Source of the DNA: DATHTS01 sp041940425
Lineage (GTDB): Bacteria; Acidobacteriota; Blastocatellia; Pyrinomonadales; Pyrinomonadaceae
Assembly (NCBI GenBank): GCA_041940425.1
Contig: JBGTSF010000010.1
Location: 1 to 64,000 of the forward strand
Length of the DNA: 64,000 nt
Reading direction: 5' to 3'
Position numbers and translations under genes: made by a program
Notes under the pieces: model-generated
What the model was told of the DNA's origin: nothing
Databases searched by the model: none
The model's input: the letters and a program-made list of their open reading frames with translations, nothing else
In this document: positions 1-7,877 of the stretch, in pieces
How positions within the stretch are numbered: position 1 is the stretch's first letter
Layout: the number at the start of each line of letters is the position of its first letter

Positions 1-1089
1 AGCGGCGAGAAATACTTGATAATCCGAACCGGAAAAAAGTTGCGCGCTCTGCCCGGCTTTTGCCAGAACGAACGAAAATTCCCCGATCTGCGCCAAGCCG
101 AGCGCGGTCGCCGCCGCGATCCTCTGCGGATATTTCATCAGACGCACGACCGCCCAGACAATTAACGCTTTTCCGATGACCAGCAGAACAACCCAGAACA
201 ACACGGTCATAAAATTTTCGATCAGTGCGACAAGCGATAAAAGCAGACCGATGGAAACGAAAAAGATGCTGTTGAAAACATCCCGGAACGGCAGAATGTC
301 CGCCGTTACCTGATGGCTGTATTCCGATTCCGAAAGCACGACTCCGGCGATGAACGCGCCGAGCGCGAGCGACAAACCGAACTGCGACGTGATCCAAGCC
401 ATTCCGAGAGAGATCAAAACGGCGGTCAAAAGCAGAACCTCGGGACTTCGCAAAGAGACGACCTTTTCCAGAATTTTAGGAACAAGAAACCACGCGACGG
501 CGACGATAATTATTAACGCGCCGAGTGATATTCCGAGCGTTTTGGCGATCGCGCCCGCCGAAGCCGCTTCGTTGCCGCCCAAAATAGGAACGAGAAGCAT
601 CATCAAAACGATGCTGAAATCCTGAAACAAAAGAATCCCGATGCCGGCGCGTCCGTGCGGCGCGTCCGTTTCGCTGCGGTCGGCGTAGCTTTTCAAGACG
701 ATCGCCGTGCTGGAGAGCGCGACCAGAAAACCGAAAAAGACTGCCTGATTCCAACTGCGTCCGAGCAGAACGGCGATCGAAGCGGTTGCCGCGACCGTCA
801 AAACGACCTGCAAACCGCCGCCGAACAAAACGAGATTCCGCATCTCGCGCAGGCGTTTGATCGAAAATTCGAGACCGATCGTGAAAAGCAGTAAGATTAC
901 GCCGATCTCGGCTAAAATCTCGATGGCTTCGAGTTCCTTTATAAGTCCCAGACCATATGGTCCGATCAAGATTCCCGTCAGCATAAAACCCACGAGAAGC
1001 GGCAGTTTCATCCGCAGGCACAGAAAAGCGACCGGCACGGAAACCAGTAGAATAATTAATAGATCCGCGAAAAGCGGCGGCGTGTGCAT
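1..1089 (-). CDS. CPA2-family cation:proton antiporter (KefB-like), 3' end beyond window
   Basis: Partial: 363 codons are visible from the start, and the frame is still open at base 1. The hydrophobic protein has about ten predicted membrane segments. Stretches typical of the CPA2 Na+/K+:H+ exchanger fold are visible: GFMLTGILIGPYGLG near residues 34-48, LLFTIGLEFS near 68, SSTAIVLK near 115, and a late segment around LGLAQIGEFSFVLAKAG. Family knowledge says such proteins exchange monovalent cations for protons across the inner membrane; the ion is not decidable here. The start at 1089 is preceded by an AGGGAGGA ribosome binding site about 7 bases upstream. Whether a C-terminal TrkA-N or RCK domain follows lies outside the window. 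Confidence 0.9.
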   Translation of the reverse strand, partial: MHTPPLFADLLIILLVSVPVAFLCLRMKLPLLVGFMLTGILIGPYGLGLIKELEAIEILAEIGVILLLFTIGLEFSIKRLREMRNLVLFGGGLQVVLTVAATASIAVLLGRSWNQAVFFGFLVALSSTAIVLKSYADRSETDAPHGRAGIGILLFQDFSIVLMMLLVPILGGNEAASAGAIAKTLGISLGALIIIVAVAWFLVPKILEKVVSLRSPEVLLLTAVLISLGMAWITSQFGLSLALGAFIAGVVLSESEYSHQVTADILPFRDVFNSIFFVSIGLLLSLVALIENFMTVLFWVVLLVIGKALIVWAVVRLMKYPQRIAAATALGLAQIGEFSFVLAKAGQSAQLFSGSDYQVFLAA

Positions 1090-1187
1090 TTTGTTTTCCT
1101 CCCTTCTGCCGTTTGAATTTTCAAACGGATACAAATCAGCTTTTTCGAGCTTTTACAAAAAACCCGAAATTTTATAATTTGCGACAA

Positions 1188-1589
1188 TTAAACCGTAAAG
1201 GGCGGAGCGCGGCTGTCGCCGGACTCGGAAAAAAAAGGCAGTTTTAACTGTTCGGCGGCGGATGAAAAACTTAAAAACAGCGGTGTTTCCGAAAACTGCA
1301 AAGCCGCATCGTTTCGGAAACCGCTTTCGATCGGGAATTGATGCTGGTCGTTGTGCCGCGATTTTGTTTTGAATTTTTTCTGCCCGTCTTCGAGGCGGAG
1401 AATATTGATTTGATAAGGCAGTTTGTTTTCAAAATTCAGATTCGACAGATCGCTTTTCGCCGTTTCGGCAAATGGGAACGGGAAAAGCCGGATGCCTTCG
1501 CCGCACGAAAAAAGAAGTCCGGTCAACACGCCGCATAAAACTATAGCGCGGAAAATTTTTTGAAATTTTCGATTCGGAACTTTTTTCAT
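1188..1589 (-). CDS. small putative lipoprotein, unknown function
   Basis: 133 residues. The N-terminus is basic, then hydrophobic, and ends in the lipobox L26-F27-S28-C29, so a lipid-anchored periplasmic protein is likely. The rest is polar, with no domain I recognise. It has no clear Shine-Dalgarno. It lies 63 bases downstream of the Ser/Thr kinase gene on the same strand and may be cotranscribed with it. An opposite-strand open frame (1338-1538) overlaps but has no lipobox or other protein-like signal. Confidence is moderate because only the lipobox supports coding. Confidence 0.5.
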   Translation of the reverse strand: MKKVPNRKFQKIFRAIVLCGVLTGLLFSCGEGIRLFPFPFAETAKSDLSNLNFENKLPYQINILRLEDGQKKFKTKSRHNDQHQFPIESGFRNDAALQFSETPLFLSFSSAAEQLKLPFFSESGDSRAPPFTV

Positions 1590-1652
1590 CAGTCTGAAAG
1601 TTGCTTTAAGAATACCAACAGTTCCGATTTTTTTAAAAGTTTTGGGAATGAT

Positions 1653-4637
1653 TTATAAAAGATGAAAATTATTCTTTGATTCTTCTTCCAGAATTTTTCC
1701 GCTAAAGACACGCTGTCCGGCAATCGAGATATAAAAGGCGTAAACGGCGAGAGAAAAGATCAGAACAAAGCTGACAACCGTATTCGGAAAATAAAGGCTC
1801 GAAGAATCGTGCGTCATCGGGGAATGATAACTCATATAAAAACCGATAAAAAATGAAATGATTCCGACCAAACCGAACCGGGAAAGCGCGATAGCGAAAC
1901 AAAAGGCGTTGAAAATCGCGGCGAAAACATATATCCAATGTCCTGTGAGAACAAAAATAAGTCCCTGCAAAATGAACATTAAAAGGAAAATCAGAAAAAC
2001 GCTCAAATTTTTCCGTTTTGTGAGCATAAAAAATCCTAAAAGCACGAACAGCAAAACGAAACCGGACGACATTGCGTTAACCAGAAAATTGGTTGCCGAG
2101 TAGATAATACCGGGGAAACCGTTGATCGGCTCGAACGGATACGCACTGCTCAATGCGCCCGTGTTGTTCGTAACCAGCGTGTATAAAAAATCGCCGAAAA
2201 AAATACCGACGGTGTGTCCCATTCCCAAAAGCAAACCGAACAGCGCGTCGCGTCCGATGAGCGGATCGCGGAAATCTCCGGCGAGAAGGCGATTCCACGA
2301 GATCAGAAGTTCCGACCAGTAACGGCGCACGAAAGGTTCGAGCGCGATATACATCAGACCGACGAACAGCGTCAGGATCAATGAAACCGCGAACGGTTGA
2401 TAGATGACCGCGAGTTCGCCCCAAACGGTCGGAATGTGATCGGCGTAAATCAGCCGTCCGGCGAACAGAACCGAAAAAAGAAAGATCATCAGTTTGACCG
2501 CGCCGCGCAGATCGCCGCGCCCGACTTTTAAATTATGTCGGGCAAGCAGAATCGAGCCGACGATCACCAGACCATAAATCGAAAGAATCAAGATCACGCC
2601 GATCTTGCGAAAAAAATTCTCGCCCGGATGCGTTGCTTCAGCCGCTTCATTCCACGGCGCGGTAATGCGGAAAAAGACGGGCTTTCCCTGAAAACCGGCG
2701 GCTTCGATGCGGAGCGGAATTTCCGCCCGATCAACCGGACTTTTTTCCCATGCGCGGCGTTCGTCGGCAAAAACGGGCGGAGTTCGATTTGATTCGATTT
2801 GTTCGAATTTTGAAATATCCAATCCGGCTTCCGCAAAAAGCGCGTTCCAGTCGGTTTCCCGATTTCCCGTCTGACCGGAAACAAAAGGCGGGACGGCGAT
2901 AAATTCGATGAGCCGACCGTGCTGATCGAGTTTGACGTTCACCATATTCGGCGCGTTCAAGGGCGGGTCAAACTCCGTAACAATTCCCGATTGCGCCGGT
3001 TGGAGATAATCAGGCGATTGACGGTATAAAAAATTCATAACCGAAGCCTGACCGGAAACGAGAATTTTCCTGATCTCCGAATGCGTCATTTTATTTTTCT
3101 TTAATTGCGAATCCGCATAATATGCATATTCCAGATTCTCCTGAAAACGGTAAACCGAATCAGCCGAAGCGTCGGCGTAACCGAATTTTTCCAGAATCCC
3201 GCGTGATCTTTCCGCTAACACTTCCGGCGGTTTTTCCGGCGGCACGACATTGAAAATTTTGTTTCGCTGTTGAACAAGGCTCAATAAAATGAAAACTACG
3301 GCAAAAGTGAGAAGCAAACCGAGCGCGAGTTTCGGATTTAACGCGCCTTTTTTCGGCGCGGCGGCGACCATTTCCGGTGAAGGCGTTTCGCCCGCCGCGA
3401 TCGCCGCTTCCAGCGGATTTCCGCCGGGCAAAGCCAATGCGACTTGAAGAGCGGATTTCGGTCGGTCGGTCGGATTTTTTTCCAGACAGCGGTTGATCGT
3501 TTTTTCGACAATCGGATCAATATTTTCGACAAAAGTTGAAGGATTTGTCGGAGCGGTCGTTTTGTGTTTTTCGATTAATTCTTCAAACGAATCCGCCTGG
3601 ATCGCCTGTTTGCCCGTGAAAATTTCATAAAGCAGAAGACCTAATGAATAGATGTCGCTTCTTTGTGTAACTTCGCGCCCCGTGATCTGTTCGGGCGACA
3701 TATAAGCGGGCGTGCCGACGCGGATTTCTTCATTTAAAATTTCTTCTTCGAGTCCGGCAATGCCGAAATCCGTAATGCGCGCTCTGCCTTTTGAATCAAT
3801 AATGATGTTCGCCGGTTTCAAATCGCGGTGCAGAATTCCCGCTTCGTGAATCGCGTGCAGACCGAAACAAATCTGGCGCGAAATCTCGGCGGCTTTGTCC
3901 GAGGGAAGCCGTCCGATTCTTCTTAAAAGCGAAGAGAGATCGTCGCCGTCCACAAATTCCATCGAGAGAAAATGTTTGCCGTTCGTCTCGCCGATGTCGA
4001 AAACCTTGCAGACGTTTTGATGCGAAACCTGCCGCGCAGTGCGGACTTCGCCGATAAATCTATTTAACGCGGCTTCGTTTTTTTGAAGATTTTCGGGTAG
4101 AAATTTGAGCGCGACTTCCTGTTTCAATTTCAAATCTTCGGCGCGGAAAACTTCGCCCATCCCGCCTTTCCCCAAAAGACCGATGATGCGGTAGCGGTTT
4201 CCGAGAATCGTTCCGGCGACGAATTTTCCGTTTTGCATCTCGCCCGTCGTTTTATCGGCGGCGGCGAAAGTTTTCTTTTCAAACATACTCGCGGCTTCGG
4301 CGACCGCCGGTTTGTCCATAAAAGATTTCGCATCGTCGAACGAGCCGAGCAGTTTTTCAACTTCCCGTTTCAAATCCGCGTCCGCGCCGCAGGCATTCTC
4401 TAAAAATTTTTCGCGTTTTTCCGGCGCGATTTCCTGCGCGGCTTCAAACAAACCTCTTATCTTTTGCCATTTTTCGGGTGTCATCTCGTCCTCGGCTAAA
4501 ATTTTTGTTGCCTGAGTTTCGTTAAAACCGAAACGTGAAAGAGTTTCGGTTATATCTTCAATCAGAGAAAAGCCGCATTCCGGGCAAACTTCGGCGGCTG
4601 TCGAAAATGGGTTCAAACATCGAGGGCATTTGTTCAT
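1653..4637 (-). CDS. membrane Ser/Thr protein kinase with N-terminal zinc ribbon
   Basis: 994 residues. Cys4, Cys7, Cys18 and Cys21 form a zinc ribbon. Residues 50-110 carry an alpha-helical pre-kinase region (EKWQKIRGLFEAA... REVEKLL) that is common before acidobacterial Hanks-type kinases. The kinase domain spans about 148-405: glycine loop GKGGMG (156-161), ATP-binding Lys178, catalytic HRDLKPAN with Asp272, metal-binding D290-F-G, and S-P-E at 314-316. All key residues are present, so it should be active. A transmembrane helix at about 437-455 leads to an extracytoplasmic region of about 230 residues, followed by about nine further membrane helices. That polytopic tail is unusual for this family; its ligand is unknown. 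The gene is followed closely by the small lipoprotein gene. Confidence 0.93.
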   Translation of the reverse strand: MNKCPRCLNPFSTAAEVCPECGFSLIEDITETLSRFGFNETQATKILAEDEMTPEKWQKIRGLFEAAQEIAPEKREKFLENACGADADLKREVEKLLGSFDDAKSFMDKPAVAEAASMFEKKTFAAADKTTGEMQNGKFVAGTILGNRYRIIGLLGKGGMGEVFRAEDLKLKQEVALKFLPENLQKNEAALNRFIGEVRTARQVSHQNVCKVFDIGETNGKHFLSMEFVDGDDLSSLLRRIGRLPSDKAAEISRQICFGLHAIHEAGILHRDLKPANIIIDSKGRARITDFGIAGLEEEILNEEIRVGTPAYMSPEQITGREVTQRSDIYSLGLLLYEIFTGKQAIQADSFEELIEKHKTTAPTNPSTFVENIDPIVEKTINRCLEKNPTDRPKSALQVALALPGGNPLEAAIAAGETPSPEMVAAAPKKGALNPKLALGLLLTFAVVFILLSLVQQRNKIFNVVPPEKPPEVLAERSRGILEKFGYADASADSVYRFQENLEYAYYADSQLKKNKMTHSEIRKILVSGQASVMNFLYRQSPDYLQPAQSGIVTEFDPPLNAPNMVNVKLDQHGRLIEFIAVPPFVSGQTGNRETDWNALFAEAGLDISKFEQIESNRTPPVFADERRAWEKSPVDRAEIPLRIEAAGFQGKPVFFRITAPWNEAAEATHPGENFFRKIGVILILSIYGLVIVGSILLARHNLKVGRGDLRGAVKLMIFLFSVLFAGRLIYADHIPTVWGELAVIYQPFAVSLILTLFVGLMYIALEPFVRRYWSELLISWNRLLAGDFRDPLIGRDALFGLLLGMGHTVGIFFGDFLYTLVTNNTGALSSAYPFEPINGFPGIIYSATNFLVNAMSSGFVLLFVLLGFFMLTKRKNLSVFLIFLLMFILQGLIFVLTGHWIYVFAAIFNAFCFAIALSRFGLVGIISFFIGFYMSYHSPMTHDSSSLYFPNTVVSFVLIFSLAVYAFYISIAGQRVFSGKILEEESKNNFHLL

Positions 4638-4721
4638 TGCGTGAAAAGTTTTCCGGGTTTTTGCAAAAAACTATACTACATTTTGGCTTCATCCGAAAAA
4701 CTTTTCCCGAATTTAATGCGG

Positions 4722-5222
4722 CTAATTTTTCCCGCCGTTTTCCTTCACACTCTCATTTTCATTTTCGACCAGCGTATTTTGAAAAGCGGCGATTTCCCAT
4801 TGATCGTTGTTTTTCGTCATCACCAAAGTTATTTTCACATTTCTCGTCCGTGCCGAATCCGCTTCGCTTATTTTCAGAAGACCGGAAACGTGAACGACGG
4901 CGACATCCGGTTTTAAGAATCGGATCGAATCAACTGTCAGCATCAGATTCGAGTTTTTGTAGATCGTGTCGAAAATATCCTGATGACCTTTGGCAATCAC
5001 GCGGCGGGTTTTGATCCGCATCCCGTTGATGACGACGTAATCCGCGTCTTCGGCAAACGGTTTGGCAAATTGTTCGCCGCTTTTGGCATTCCAGCCGTTC
5101 GACATCTGCCCGATATTAGCGCGAATCGCCGTTTCGTCCGCGGTTTTGGCTGAATCATTTTGCGCGTTGGCTAAATTAGAAAATAAAAATATGACCGCAA
5201 TAATCAAAAAGTATTTTTTCAT
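4722..5222 (-). CDS. secreted SnoaL/NTF2-like protein (SgcJ/EcaC type)
   Basis: 166 residues. Residues 1-20 are a Sec signal peptide ending in ANA, and the mature part starts at QND. The mature part reads as a cone-shaped NTF2-like fold: a first helix with DETAIRANIGQMSNGWNAKSG, the strand pair around ADYVVINGMR, and a C-terminal strand block with VSGLLKI, ITLVMTKNNDQWEIAAFQNT. The SgcJ/EcaC group of this superfamily has no established common reaction, so only periplasmic small-molecule binding or an accessory role can be suggested. An AGGAG sequence lies about 9 bases before the start. It lies 84 bases upstream of the kinase gene on the same strand. Confidence 0.8.
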   Translation of the reverse strand: MKKYFLIIAVIFLFSNLANAQNDSAKTADETAIRANIGQMSNGWNAKSGEQFAKPFAEDADYVVINGMRIKTRRVIAKGHQDIFDTIYKNSNLMLTVDSIRFLKPDVAVVHVSGLLKISEADSARTRNVKITLVMTKNNDQWEIAAFQNTLVENENESVKENGGKN

Positions 5223-5251
5223 TAAAATTCTCCTGTTTTTTTTTGTTATTT

Positions 5252-5428
5252 TTAAGACAAAAATCTGCCGTCAACGATTGCGCTAAGCGAATGATTTTCT
5301 CTGATGACGAAAAACATAAACCAAAAACACGCGCCTAAAACAGCGAGCAGTAAGACATTCGTTAAAATTATCGTTAAAGCGAATACCGCTTCGGTTTCTC
5401 TAGTTTCGTTATTTTCTTTTTCGATCAT
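5252..5428 (-). CDS. 58-residue single-span membrane protein
   Basis: I place the start at 5428 (MIEKENNETRE...) because GGAGG lies 8 bases upstream; the frame stays open for 34 more codons upstream, but no good ribosome site supports a longer product. A polar acidic N-terminus is followed by one hydrophobic segment (VFALTIILTNVLLLAVLGAC and onward) of about 30 residues and a short polar tail. The family is not recognised. It is 29 bases upstream of the NTF2-like gene and probably shares a transcript with it. It diverges from the lipoprotein gene at 5625. Confidence 0.6.
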   Translation of the reverse strand: MIEKENNETRETEAVFALTIILTNVLLLAVLGACFWFMFFVIRENHSLSAIVDGRFLS

Positions 5429-5624
5429 TACAAAATCCTCCGTTTGTAAATTCGCATTTTTTTTCGTTTCAGATTCGGCGTTTTTTGCCTCTCGAATATT
5501 TAAGCGACGTTTCCGGCTCGATCCGCTCAAAAAATTTTCTAAAAAATTCGGTTTTGTTGATTTTTATCGTAATTGCGGTAACAATAAGGGCGTTTTCAAA
5601 ATAAAAAAAACTTGGAGGACTATA

Positions 5625-6269
5625 ATGAAATCTATTCTTTCGTTGGGAATTTTGATGTTCGTTCTGTCGTTTTGCAATCTAGGCGAGCGTCTTTCGGAAC
5701 TCACGGGCGGAAACGCCAATGAACAAAAAGCGGCAACCAATTCTTCGACCGATTCGAAAAATTCTTCTTCGGATACGCGCACCGAAAAACCCGAACTAAC
5801 TTCGGCGCAGGAAGCTATCTTAAATAGCGGCGAGCAGGTTTTATGGCAGCAGCAAGGAATAACTTTTACGATTCCGAAAGGCTGGAGAAAAATGAACGTC
5901 GCCAAAGAATCTTTTAATTACGGCTCGCCCGACAACGCTTTTCTGATCGGCACAATCAGCGTGATGCCGGACAATTTTGCGTCGGAAACGAGTTTGAACG
6001 CAACATATGAAAGTTCGCTCCAGCAGCTTAAAAACGGCAAATACGAAAACGCGAGATTTTTGGAAATTGACGGAATCAAAGGCGTGGAATTTGTCGAAGC
6101 GATGCCCGAAGAAAAAGATTCGCCGCGCCGTCATCAATGGATCGCTTTTAGAAATTATCAAGGACAAAACCAGCAGCTCAATATTATGGTTTCGACCAAG
6201 GGAAGCAATTTCGACAAACACAAAGACGATTTTCCGGCGATCTTGTATTCGATGAAGATTGATAAATAA
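5625..6269 (+). CDS. putative lipoprotein with PsbP/DUF-like C-terminal domain
   Basis: 214 residues, starting at the ATG at 5625, with TTGGAGGAC ending 5 bases before it. The frame is open further upstream, but that part is antisense to the small membrane protein. Residues 1-17 are hydrophobic and end in the lipobox L-S-F-C. Next comes a low-complexity Ser/Thr/Asn/Lys linker (about 30-60), then a folded domain beginning QQQGITFTIPKGWRKMNV and ending with IMVSTKGSNFDKHKDDFPAILYSMKI. That layout resembles small lipoproteins in which a beta-rich domain measures or binds something at the membrane surface. No function is assigned. The gene ends at a bidirectional terminator. Confidence 0.8.
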   Translation: MKSILSLGILMFVLSFCNLGERLSELTGGNANEQKAATNSSTDSKNSSSDTRTEKPELTSAQEAILNSGEQVLWQQQGITFTIPKGWRKMNVAKESFNYGSPDNAFLIGTISVMPDNFASETSLNATYESSLQQLKNGKYENARFLEIDGIKGVEFVEAMPEEKDSPRRHQWIAFRNYQGQNQQLNIMVSTKGSNFDKHKDDFPAILYSMKIDK

Positions 6270-6318
6270 ATTTGGAATTTAAGATTTCAGATTTCAAATT
6301 CAGGATTTATTTAAAATA

Positions 6319-6356
6319 AAAAAGCGCGGCGTTTTCATTAAACTTCCGCGCTTTTT
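6319..6356. terminator. bidirectional intrinsic terminator
   Basis: A perfect 11-bp stem (AAAAAGCGCGG, 6319-6329, with CCGCGCTTTTT, 6346-6356) encloses a 16-base loop. It has A-runs on the left and T-runs on the right, so it can terminate both the lipoprotein gene (+) and the convergent DUF1501 gene (-). Confidence 0.85.
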
Positions 6357-6382
6357 GTTTTCGACTGATCGAGTGTGAAGAT

Positions 6383-7660
6383 TCAGCTTATAAGTCCTTT
6401 GAAATTCGCAGACTTCACCGCGTATCCCGGAAAAACCTTGTCGGTATTTTTGTTGCCGAGATGTTTTTGGGAAATTTCGGCGAAAACGTCGCGGAAATCG
6501 GTCGTAACGGCGAGATCGCGTCCTTCGTAAAGCTCGCTTTGTTTTAAGCCTTTCCAATCGCCGTAAATTTTGCCGCCTTTGACCGAACCGCCGAGAACGA
6601 GCATCGCGTTGCCGTGTCCGTGATCCGTGCCGTTCGTGCCGTTCTGCCGGACGGTTCTGCCGAATTCGCTCATCGTCAAAATTACGACATCATCCATCTG
6701 CTTGCCGAGATCGGTCGCCAGCGCGGCGATTCCCTGCCCGAAAATTCTCAAAAGATTCGCAAGCTGTCCGCGCGAGCCGTCGCCGTTTGCCTGATTTAAG
6801 TGCGTGTCCCAATTGAGTCCGGGCGTGTCAGTAAATGCGATTTCGAGACCGACACCGGCTTTTATCAATTGAGCGATCTGAAGAAGCGAGCGACCGAACG
6901 GCGTATTCGGATAGTTCGCGCCGTTTGCCGGTCGGTATTGCGACGGATTCGCTTCTTTCAAAAAATTGACGGCTTCAAAAGTTTCCCTGCCCGTTTCGCC
7001 GAGCGAGTCGTTAGCGTTTTCCTGCCAGATGTCTTCAAAACCGCCTTTGACCGCGTTCGTATAAACGCCGGCTTTGATCGCAAAATCCGAAAGATTCGTC
7101 ATCGCCACGGTCGAAGCGCGTCCCATCAAACTTCTGGGAACTTGCCCCGCCATCGCTACGGCGCGAAACGGCGAGATTTTTTTGTCTTTCCTGGTTTGCA
7201 GAACGCGGTTGAGCCAACCGTCGCGCGTTGATTTTACGCCCGGCGTTGCCGATTCCATATAATCCTGCGCGTCGAAATGCGAGCGCGTATTGTCGGGCGA
7301 ACCGGCGGAATGTATAACCGCAAGCTGTTTCGATTTCCAGAATGTTTCGAGCGGAGCAAGCGCGGGATGCAGACCGAAAAATCCGTCGAGATTGATCGCG
7401 CCGCTGTCGCCTTTATTCGGTTTCGGGACGGCAATCGTCCGGCGCACATTATAATATTCGCTGTCGCCGAACGGCACGATCATATTCAAACCGTCAACCG
7501 CGCCGCGCTGAAAAATCGTGATCAAAATCTTCTTTTTACCGAAAATATCATTTCGGGCTGCGGCACTTGCAAACTGTTGAAGAAAGGCGGGCGCAGCCGA
7601 CATCATTCCGAAACTTGCCAGCGCGATGCCGCTCGATTTTATGAAATATCTTCTGTCCAT
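6383..7660 (-). CDS. DUF1501 domain protein, Tat-exported
   Basis: 425 residues from the ATG at 7660, chosen because GAGG sits 8 bases upstream; a start 8 codons earlier lacks this and would bury the signal. The N-terminus MDRRYFIKSSG is a twin-arginine motif (Arg3-Arg4), followed by a hydrophobic stretch ending around SAAA. The body shows DUF1501 hallmarks: QRGAVDGLNMIVPFGD, HSAGSPDNTRSHFDAQDYME, and TMSEFGRTVRQNGTNGTDHGHGNAMLVLGG near the end. These proteins resemble sulfatase-fold enzymes and are periplasmic; their reaction is not established. They are usually encoded beside a DUF1800 protein, and none is adjacent here. Confidence 0.9.
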   Translation of the reverse strand: MDRRYFIKSSGIALASFGMMSAAPAFLQQFASAAARNDIFGKKKILITIFQRGAVDGLNMIVPFGDSEYYNVRRTIAVPKPNKGDSGAINLDGFFGLHPALAPLETFWKSKQLAVIHSAGSPDNTRSHFDAQDYMESATPGVKSTRDGWLNRVLQTRKDKKISPFRAVAMAGQVPRSLMGRASTVAMTNLSDFAIKAGVYTNAVKGGFEDIWQENANDSLGETGRETFEAVNFLKEANPSQYRPANGANYPNTPFGRSLLQIAQLIKAGVGLEIAFTDTPGLNWDTHLNQANGDGSRGQLANLLRIFGQGIAALATDLGKQMDDVVILTMSEFGRTVRQNGTNGTDHGHGNAMLVLGGSVKGGKIYGDWKGLKQSELYEGRDLAVTTDFRDVFAEISQKHLGNKNTDKVFPGYAVKSANFKGLIS

Positions 7661-7877
7661 GTATAAAACCTCAAAAATCCCCATAGAAAAAATTTATCGT
7701 CATTAGTTAGACGCGCGGTTTTTCCGATTGGTCAGAAAAATTTTTGAATTGTCGGCGATTTTCATTTAAGCTAGAGTTTAGATTTTGTATTCAAACGCAA
7801 TTATTTAATTGGCTGATTTTAGTTTTTTCAATGACGGCAGAACAACATTTTTTGTTTTGCGACACAGTATTTTCCAG

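Noticed and set aside
476..1021. 181-residue open frame on the minus strand, very Arg/Asp/Phe-rich
   Set aside because: It is another frame of the antiporter gene (1-1089), which has strong membrane-protein character and a ribosome site.
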